This document shows, piece by piece, positions 1 to 4,728 of a stretch of DNA of 7,789 nucleotides. Positions within the stretch are counted from its first letter, which is position 1. Each line of letters opens with the position of its first letter. A program made the translations under genes and the position numbers. The stretch is from a candidate division CSSED10-310 bacterium (GTDB lineage Bacteria; CSSED10-310; JAFGDC01): the NCBI GenBank assembly GCA_016932295.1, contig JAFGDC010000363.1:1-7789 (forward strand). Reading direction: 5' to 3'. The notes below the pieces were generated by a model, which was given only the letters and a program-made list of their open reading frames with translations, made no database searches and had not been told where the DNA came from.

Positions 1-1
1 G

Positions 2-307
2 GGGCGCGAGTTCCTGCTGTTCGCCCACGGGCCCGGCGGCTATACCTTTGAGCAGACACCGGACATGCTCCCGGCCGCAATCGGCAAATGCGGGGATGTC
101 AAGCCCTGGCACGTTCAGCAGGCCGCCGCCGTCCGCATCTACTGCTACCAGTACCGTGGGGCCAAGGACGGCGGCGCCCCGGATGAGGCCGGCAGTGTGG
201 AGATCACCAGCGACCTGCCGGTGATCGGCCAGATCGAGCGATTTTCCATCTATTCGGCCGACGGCGACGTCGAGTATGCCATCGATCCCTTGCAGCGGAG
301 GAAATAA
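2..307 (+). CDS. 3' end of an unrecognised protein, cut by the window start
   Basis: The reading frame is open from the first bases of the window and ends at TAA 305-307, giving at least 101 residues. An ATG at 65 lies inside this open frame, but coding-like sequence continues upstream of it (GREFLLFAHGPGGYTFEQTP), so the true start is probably outside the window. The fragment has two cysteines (in GKCGD and IYCYQY) and a C-terminal part rich in alternating hydrophobic and polar residues (VEITSDLPVIGQIERFSIYS) that suggests beta strands. No membrane segment or catalytic motif is visible in the part seen. I do not recognise the family. It runs in the same direction as the export operon but is separated from it by 286 bases, so it may be a separate unit. 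Confidence is for its being a real coding tail, not for any function. Confidence 0.6.
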   Translation, partial: GREFLLFAHGPGGYTFEQTPDMLPAAIGKCGDVKPWHVQQAAAVRIYCYQYRGAKDGGAPDEAGSVEITSDLPVIGQIERFSIYSADGDVEYAIDPLQRRK

Positions 308-350
308 ACAAGAGGGTTTGAACTATTCGTTACCAGGACAGCGGCGCTGT

Positions 351-460
351 GCCCGCCACGCAAACCAGGGCGCGGAGGGCGATATGAACGCTCTGTAGTG
401 AAGCCAGCTTCTCAGCAGACGAAGGGAGCCGGCGGAGCCCGCCGGCAAACCAGGGCGCGG
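351..460 (+). repeat. Two-copy direct repeat in the leader region
   Basis: CAAACCAGGGCGCGG occurs exactly at 361-375 and again at 446-460. The similarity extends leftwards, with GCCCGCC preceding both copies (351-357 and 437-443), interrupted by ACG in one copy and GG in the other. The repeat is therefore about 24-25 bases with one small indel, spaced 85 bases apart. The second copy starts within the 3' arm of the 428-446 hairpin and leads straight into the 18-base tandem repeat. No insertion-sequence ends or transposase remnants are seen around it. Its function is unknown. Confidence 0.7.
428..446. other. Perfect 8-bp GC hairpin
   Basis: GCCGGCGG (428-435) is the exact reverse complement of CCGCCGGC (439-446), with the three-base loop AGC. 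Neither side is followed by a T run on either strand, so it does not look like a classical rho-independent terminator. It might form in the 5' leader if transcription starts upstream, or it might simply reflect the local GC bias. Confidence 0.5.
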
Positions 461-462
461 CT

Positions 463-516
463 GGCGCCACGCGCTCCCTCTGCGCCACGCGCTCCATCTG
501 CGCCACGCGGTGCGTT
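463..516 (+). repeat. 18-base tandem repeat, about 2.6 copies
   Basis: Successive 18-base units start at 463, 481 and 499. Units one and two differ at three positions (two at the start of the unit, one near the end). Unit three keeps the first eleven bases (TGCGCCACGCG) and then diverges. The shared core is GCGCCACGCGCTCC. Because 18 is a multiple of three, the repeat also gives repetitive peptides in overlapping spurious frames (RAPSAPRAPSAPR on + and ERVAQRERVA on -). It ends about 78 bases before the wzm start, and its copy number could vary by slippage. Confidence 0.75.
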
Positions 517-545
517 AAAGGTCCGTGCAAACGCAGGAGTCACAC

Positions 546-574
546 TTTTCCCCGCAAGGTGCCTGTGTTACACT
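546..574 (+). promoter_or_regulatory. Candidate extended -10 promoter for the export operon
   Basis: TGTTACACT at 566-574 fits an extended -10 element (TGnTAnnnT; hexamer TACACT, four of six consensus bases including the key T, A and final T). A poor -35 match, TTTTCC at 546-551, sits 17 bases upstream. Transcription would begin near 580-582, leaving an unusually short leader just before the ribosome-binding site at 584. This is the best candidate I found by eye between the two genes, but it is weak. A start further upstream, which would put the repeats and hairpin in the leader RNA, is equally possible. Confidence 0.25.
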
Positions 575-583
575 CCCGAATTT

Positions 584-589
584 GGAGGA
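584..589 (+). promoter_or_regulatory. Shine-Dalgarno site that fixes the wzm start
   Basis: GGAGGA lies four bases before the ATG at 594, a strong purine-rich site. It favours that ATG over an in-frame GTG at 525, which has no such site and would add 23 residues unlike the usual N-terminus of the family. Confidence 0.75.
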
Positions 590-593
590 GCGA

Positions 594-1391
594 ATGAGAG
601 ACGACCTCGAACGATTGTGGCGCTACCGCATCCTGATCCAGGCACTGGTGGCTCGTGAACTGAAAGCAAGATACCGCGGTTCGGTCCTCGGCTTCCTGTG
701 GTCCTTCCTCAATCCCCTGCTGCTCATGGTCGTCTATGCCCTGGTCTTCTCGGTCTACATGCGCTTCGACATGGAGAACTACTCGGTATTCCTCTTCACC
801 GGGCTCCTTCCCTGGCTGTGGTTCTCTTCATCGCTCCTGGAAGGCACCAACTCCATCATCACCGGTTCCTCCCTGGTCCGCAAGGTCATGTTCCCACCAG
901 AAGTGCTGCCCATCACCGCCGTGCTCTCCAATCTCATGCACTTTTTCTTCGGCATGCCCATCCTTTTCGTCTTCATTTTCACGGCACATATCCAGGTCGG
1001 CGCCCCGCTGCTCTTCCTGCCGGTGATCATCCTTGTCCAATTGATTTTCACCCTGGCGCTCACCCTGCTGCTGTCATCCCTCAGCGTCCATTACCGCGAT
1101 ATCAGCCAGATCCTGACCAACCTCATCACGCTCTGGTTTTTCCTCTGCCCCATCATCTATTCACTCGACATGGTGGCCAAGAGTGACCGCGCCGCGCGGT
1201 TCCTGTTCACATTCAAGCTCAATCCCATGGCCTATATCATCGAAGCCTACCATGACGTGCTGCTCTACAATCGTCTGCCCATGGAACATATCCAGCACCT
1301 GGGCATCCTGCTCGCCGCCTCCATCATCCTGTTCTTCCTCAGCTACAAGGTCTTCAATCACTTCAAGCGCAGCTTCGCCGAGGAGGTGTGA
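594..1391 (+). CDS. wzm: ABC-2 type polysaccharide export permease (Wzm)
   Basis: This is a 265-residue inner-membrane permease that forms the channel of an ABC exporter for lipid-linked polysaccharide, paired with the ATPase encoded next. The length is normal for the Wzm/TagG/KpsM family. The family N-terminus is present: a cytoplasmic, basic, amphipathic stretch (VARELKARYRGSVLGFLW, residues 19-36) leading into the first membrane segment. Hydrophobic segments lie at about residues 31-56, 64-83, 105-130, 138-164, 172-190 and 234-251, giving six membrane spans. The conserved VHYRDISQIL loop is at 165-174 and the LNPM motif at 209-212. The start at 594 is chosen from the GGAGGA site and the family N-terminus. 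The stop TGA (1389-1391) shares one base with the ATG of the ATPase gene, so the two are translationally coupled. The exported glycan cannot be read from this sequence; O-antigen is the commonest substrate. Confidence 0.93.
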   Translation: MRDDLERLWRYRILIQALVARELKARYRGSVLGFLWSFLNPLLLMVVYALVFSVYMRFDMENYSVFLFTGLLPWLWFSSSLLEGTNSIITGSSLVRKVMFPPEVLPITAVLSNLMHFFFGMPILFVFIFTAHIQVGAPLLFLPVIILVQLIFTLALTLLLSSLSVHYRDISQILTNLITLWFFLCPIIYSLDMVAKSDRAARFLFTFKLNPMAYIIEAYHDVLLYNRLPMEHIQHLGILLAASIILFFLSYKVFNHFKRSFAEEV

Positions 1392-2761
1392 TGGAACCAT
1401 CGATCAGGGCGGCCGGCGTCACCAAATGCTTCAAGAAATCTCCTCACAAGCGGTTTCTCACCCTGAAAAGCCAGTTGATTCGCGACCTCTGGGGACGCAA
1501 GGTGGAGGACAATCTCTTCTGGGCGTTGCGGGGCGTGGACCTGGAAGTGCCCTCCGGCCGCTCGGTGGGTATCATCGGCACCAACGGCTCCGGCAAAAGC
1601 ACGTTACTCAAGATCATGGCGGGAATCCTGAAACCAACCGCGGGTACTGTGTCGGTGCGGGGCAGAGTATCGGCGTTGATCGAGCTGGGAGCCGGATTCC
1701 ACCCGGAAATCTCCGGACGGGAAAATATTTTCATCAATGGGATCATGCTCGGTCTCACCAAGCGCGAAATCCAGGCACGATACAACGATATCGTCCGTTT
1801 CTCCGAATTGGAGGAGTTCATCGACAATCCGGTGAAATCGTATTCCTCCGGCATGTACATGCGGCTTGGCTTCGCCGTCGCGGTGCACGTCGATCCTGAC
1901 GTGCTTCTCATCGATGAAGTCCTGGCGGTGGGTGATCAGGCCTTCGGGTACAAGTGCATCGATCGTATCCTGGATTTCAAGCGGCGTAATAAAACGATCC
2001 TGCTCGTCACTCACAATCTGGGCGCCGTGGAGAAACTCTGTGATGAGGCGGTCTGGATACAGGACGGCATCGTGAAGGATCGGGGTGCGCCGCGGCGGGT
2101 CATAGATCAATATTTGATCTTCGTGAACGAACGCGAAGAGCAGCGGTTGGCATCCTACCATGATGATGTCAGCGCCACCATGGATGAGCCGCCGGAACCG
2201 GGCGGCTGCGTCACGCTGGAGGGGGGCGGGGAGATCTGCCAGGAGGAGGCGCCGGAGAAAACCGGGGAGCAGCGTCCCGATGCCCGTACCAGATGGGGCT
2301 CGAGGGAAGTGGAAATCCACCAGGTGAAACTGCTCGATGCCGACGGCAAGGAAAATTACGTGTACCGAACCGGCGATTCGATGACCGTGAAGTTCTGGTA
2401 TCGAGTCAGAAAACCCATCGAAGAACCGGTCTTTGGGATCGGCATCTACATGCAGACCGGCCTGTGCGTCTATGGAAGCAACACCCAACTGGAAAAATTG
2501 CGTCTCGCGGACATCGTCGAAGACGGCGTGGTGACCATACATATTGACCGGCTGGACCTGGTGGAGGGCACCTATTCGCTGGATGTGGCGGTGCACGCCG
2601 AAGACGGGTATCCTTATGACTATCACTGCCATCTGTATACTTTCGCGATCCGCAGTGCTACGGGCGATGTGGGCATCTACCGGCCGCCTCACGCCTGGCG
2701 GTTCGAACCTGAGCTGCGGATCGAGAACGCCGGACAGGTAGAAGATGAAGACCGGACCTGA
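1391..2761 (+). CDS. wzt: ABC transporter ATPase with C-terminal glycan-binding domain (Wzt)
   Basis: This 456-residue cytoplasmic ATPase powers export through Wzm. The ABC domain fills roughly residues 1-245. It has Walker A GTNGSGKST (63-71), the Wzt-type sequence LIELGAGFHPEISGREN (96-112) where other ABC proteins have the Q-loop, signature YSSGMYMRLGFA (151-162), Walker B VLLIDE with D175 and E176, D-loop AVGD (179-182) and switch H208 in THN. An acidic linker (about 246-300) holds C273 and C283. From about 300 to 440 comes a beta-rich region (VEIHQVKLLDADGK, TVKFWYRV, GTYSLDVAVHAEDGY) that matches the Wzt C-terminal domain. In characterised systems such as E. coli O9a this domain binds the modified non-reducing end of the finished chain. 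The ATG at 1391 is four bases after AGGAGG; a GTG at 1388 is in frame but too close to that site. The C-terminal domain suggests that export waits for a chain-end mark, and a methyltransferase gene follows directly. Confidence 0.93.
   Translation: MEPSIRAAGVTKCFKKSPHKRFLTLKSQLIRDLWGRKVEDNLFWALRGVDLEVPSGRSVGIIGTNGSGKSTLLKIMAGILKPTAGTVSVRGRVSALIELGAGFHPEISGRENIFINGIMLGLTKREIQARYNDIVRFSELEEFIDNPVKSYSSGMYMRLGFAVAVHVDPDVLLIDEVLAVGDQAFGYKCIDRILDFKRRNKTILLVTHNLGAVEKLCDEAVWIQDGIVKDRGAPRRVIDQYLIFVNEREEQRLASYHDDVSATMDEPPEPGGCVTLEGGGEICQEEAPEKTGEQRPDARTRWGSREVEIHQVKLLDADGKENYVYRTGDSMTVKFWYRVRKPIEEPVFGIGIYMQTGLCVYGSNTQLEKLRLADIVEDGVVTIHIDRLDLVEGTYSLDVAVHAEDGYPYDYHCHLYTFAIRSATGDVGIYRPPHAWRFEPELRIENAGQVEDEDRT
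2104..2120. other. AT-rich perfect dyad inside wzt
   Basis: AGATCAATATTTGATCT is a perfect dyad with 7-bp arms (AGATCAA and TTGATCT) around TAT. It lies in the coding stretch for VIDQYLIF at the end of the ATPase domain. It is an AT-rich island in otherwise GC-rich sequence and has the shape of a repressor-type binding site. Chance arising from the codons is quite possible, and no adjacent promoter was identified. Confidence 0.3.
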
Positions 2762-4193
2762 ATCCGACCATCGAGACGATGACGATCGCGGCGAGGTGGA
2801 CTACGAGCGCTACGAAGCGGAGTACAGTGAGCGCCTGGACCACCTGAACCGGGATGTGGCCACCGCCCCGCACCTGGACTGGCGGGACCTGGATGAACTC
2901 CTGGTGGGAGTCAATGCCATGCATGCGCCGGATCGGGTACGGGATCAACTGCCGCGAAGTCTCCGCGGCCGCCTTCGCAAGGCGGTGGTCAGGATCGTGA
3001 GATGGGGGCTGGCGGATGAACTGGCCAACCTGGGGGAGTTCAACGCGCAGGCGGCTCAAGCGCTCAACCGGTTGCGCGAAGCGCTGGACCAGTTCGCCGT
3101 GCGGCAGCGGGAGTACAACGTGACCCTGGCCAATTTCGGCCAGAAGGTCGTGCCGGTGATGGACGGCAAGGTGCAGGCGGCCTACCGCACCCTGGACCGG
3201 ATCATCTGCGACGCAACGGGCATGCTCATGAACCGCATGGATCTCGTGTTCACCGAGTTCGACGGGCGGCAGGAGATGTTCGAGAACAGGCTCGAGGGCG
3301 TCGACCAGGGCATGACGGAATTGAACGAGTGGTTACATAATACCCGGGACATCATCCAGTCGCTTCGTGATGAAGTCGACCGTGCCATCGTGGAATTCAG
3401 GCATGGATTACGGCTTCAGCACGCCAAGCTGGAGCGGCTTGGCGCCGCGCCGGCCGCCCCGACGGTATCCAAAGTGGACGGAGCGCCGTCGCGGGAACAG
3501 GTGCTGGACGATTTCGCTTACTTTCAGTTCGAGGAACTCCATCGCGGCGCGCCGGCCGATCTGCGGTCACGATTCGCCTCCTATGTCCCGCTGTTCACCC
3601 GCGGTCCGGTCATGGACCTTGGCTGCGGCCGCGGCGAGTTCATGGAACTTATGACGGAGCACGGTATCGAGGTGCACGGTGTTGATCTGAACACCGACAT
3701 GGCCGCAACCTGCGTTGCCAAAGGGCTGAAGGTCACCCGCGGCGATGCCATGGACCACCTGCGGGCCTTGCCGGACGGAGCGCTCGCCGGGATCTTCTCG
3801 GCGCAACTCGTGGAGCATCTCAAGCCCGTCGAGGTCATGGCCCTGATCCGGGAAGCACACCGCACGCTGGAAGAGGACGGCATTCTCCTGATCGAGACCA
3901 TCAACCCGGCATCGTTCCATGCCCTCTCCCACAGTTTTTTCCTTGATCCCACCCACATCTGGCCAGTGCATCCGGATACCCTGACCTTCCTGCTCCATGC
4001 CGCCGGGTTTTCCCGGGTGGAGATCCTGCCGCGGTCACCCGTGCCTGACGAGACGCGGCTGCCGCGGCTGGCACCCCCGGCCGCCGCGCCCGACGAACTG
4101 CGTCAAGTGGTCCAGGTGGCGAACGGCGTGATCGATCAGCTCAACGATATTCTTTACGGATTCGGCGATTATGCCGCCGTCGCGCGGATCTGA
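2745..4193 (+). CDS. Coiled-coil protein with C-terminal SAM-dependent methyltransferase; candidate chain-capping enzyme
   Basis: This is a 482-residue protein. Residues 1-65 are acidic and charged. Residues 66-90 form a basic, amphipathic stretch (RSLRGRLRKAVVRIVRWGL) that could touch the membrane. Residues about 95-235 look like a long helical coiled coil. The C-terminal part (about 250-430) is a class I methyltransferase: motif I VMDLGCGRGEF (289-299), the acidic ribose-binding D314 in HGVDLN, D334 in RGDA, and the motif IFSAQLVEHL (350-359). The reaction is presumably methyl transfer from S-adenosylmethionine, but the acceptor is unknown. A soluble methyltransferase directly after a Wzt with a glycan-binding domain recalls WbdD, which methylates the chain end and uses a coiled coil as a ruler. 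Here the coil comes first and no kinase domain is seen. The ATG is inside the end of wzt (17-base overlap) with a weak AGG six bases upstream, so it is coupled. The methyltransferase call is firm; the capping role is inference. Confidence 0.85.
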   Translation: MKTGPESDHRDDDDRGEVDYERYEAEYSERLDHLNRDVATAPHLDWRDLDELLVGVNAMHAPDRVRDQLPRSLRGRLRKAVVRIVRWGLADELANLGEFNAQAAQALNRLREALDQFAVRQREYNVTLANFGQKVVPVMDGKVQAAYRTLDRIICDATGMLMNRMDLVFTEFDGRQEMFENRLEGVDQGMTELNEWLHNTRDIIQSLRDEVDRAIVEFRHGLRLQHAKLERLGAAPAAPTVSKVDGAPSREQVLDDFAYFQFEELHRGAPADLRSRFASYVPLFTRGPVMDLGCGRGEFMELMTEHGIEVHGVDLNTDMAATCVAKGLKVTRGDAMDHLRALPDGALAGIFSAQLVEHLKPVEVMALIREAHRTLEEDGILLIETINPASFHALSHSFFLDPTHIWPVHPDTLTFLLHAAGFSRVEILPRSPVPDETRLPRLAPPAAAPDELRQVVQVANGVIDQLNDILYGFGDYAAVARI

Positions 4194-4728
4194 CCGCCTG
4201 CGACCGCCACGCCTGCTGGTCTGTGAACCTTATCTTCTATTCGAACAACTGCTGCCCGGAGACATCGCCGTCCGTCTGCGGGACAGGCTGGCGGTAGCCG
4301 GCAACGAGGTGGATATCGTCCGTCTGCCCCTGGTCCGCGGCTCCGAAAGGGATATCACCCGTCAACTCACCGGCTGGCGGCTGCTGGATCTGACCGCTTC
4401 CTACAACCTGCCCATCGACGGCGTGATCAGTCTCGGTTTTCCCGCCTATTACGTGATCAATCCAGTACACATCTGTTGGCTTCTGGCGCCGGGACCTCAT
4501 CTGGACGACCAAGCGGCGGAACGACTCGGACCCGCCACTTCTCTGGGTGCCGGGCGTGGAGATCATGGCATCCTCGCAGGAATGAAGCTGGTACCCGGCT
4601 CCACCGAACTGGCAATCACCCTTGCTGACCGCGGCCTGGAGGTGGAGCCGCCCGTTCCCCCGACGGATGAAGGCTGCGATTACATCACCCGGTTGATGAT
4701 GACCGGGCTCGGGAATGCCGGATCATGA
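4171..4728 (+). CDS. Short GT4-like protein: N-terminal half of a glycosyltransferase only
   Basis: The protein has 185 residues, about half of a GT-B glycosyltransferase. RLLVCEPYLLFEQLLPGD (14-31), NEVDIVRLPL (45-54), WRLLDL (69-74) and PIDGVISLGFPAYYVINP (81-98) line up with the N-terminal domain of the GT4 protein begun at 7498 (RLVVCSVMVPF, HRVARIDLPF, VDGVICTKFPTYLVRHP). The glycine-rich GGAE loop of that protein is replaced by LLPGD, TKFP by LGFP, and WLLHQHR by WLLAPGP. The C-terminal nucleotide-sugar domain with its EX7E motif is absent. The tail (LADRGLEVEPPVPP, 151-164) resembles the inter-domain linker of GT4 enzymes. It overlaps the genes on both sides (23 and 4 bases) and keeps a clean open frame, which argues against fresh decay. 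It is probably not an active transferase on its own. It could be a degenerate paralogue or a partner subunit of a neighbouring glycosyltransferase. No strong ribosome-binding site is seen; coupling is likely. Confidence 0.7.
   Translation: MPPSRGSDRLRPPRLLVCEPYLLFEQLLPGDIAVRLRDRLAVAGNEVDIVRLPLVRGSERDITRQLTGWRLLDLTASYNLPIDGVISLGFPAYYVINPVHICWLLAPGPHLDDQAAERLGPATSLGAGRGDHGILAGMKLVPGSTELAITLADRGLEVEPPVPPTDEGCDYITRLMMTGLGNAGS

Larger units (their letters stand above)
308..593. other. Intergenic region upstream of the export operon
   Basis: These 286 bases hold no convincing gene. They contain a 15-base direct repeat in two copies (361-375 and 446-460), an 8-bp GC hairpin (428-446), nearly three copies of an 18-base unit (463-516), a small dyad with 5-bp arms ACAGC/GCTGT (338-350), and a candidate extended -10 box just before the first export gene. 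I saw no hairpin followed by a T run, so no intrinsic terminator for the upstream gene is supported. No JUMPstart/ops element (GGCGGTAG) is present here. Short open frames in this stretch on both strands are products of the repeats and the high GC content. Confidence 0.6.

Noticed and set aside
330..530. Minus-strand 66-codon frame in the intergenic region with a repeated VAQRERVA-type peptide
   Set aside because: The peptide repetition is just the 18-base DNA repeat read in frame, and no ribosome-binding site or family resemblance was seen.
525..593. Longer wzm N-terminus from GTG at 525
   Set aside because: The added 23 residues do not resemble the family, and the ATG at 594 has a strong GGAGGA site at proper spacing.
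398..658. Plus-strand frame with RAPSAPRAPSAPR running into wzm
   Set aside because: It again translates the tandem repeat, and it overlaps the well-supported start of wzm in another frame.
1186..1200. GC dyad ACCGCG/CGCGGT with a 3-base loop inside wzm
   Set aside because: Short GC-only dyads are expected by chance in coding DNA of this composition, and no T run or regulatory context accompanies it.
1604..2692. Long open frame on the minus strand, 362 codons, opposite wzt
   Set aside because: It is fully antisense to a clear Wzt protein with all ABC motifs, its translation shows no recognisable domain, and GC-rich genes commonly leave such frames open.
4290..4297. GGCGGTAG, identical to the core of the ops element that recruits RfaH in polysaccharide operons
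   Set aside because: It is inside a coding sequence, far from the operon start, and encodes ordinary residues (LAVAG). An ops element is expected in the untranslated leader, where none was found.
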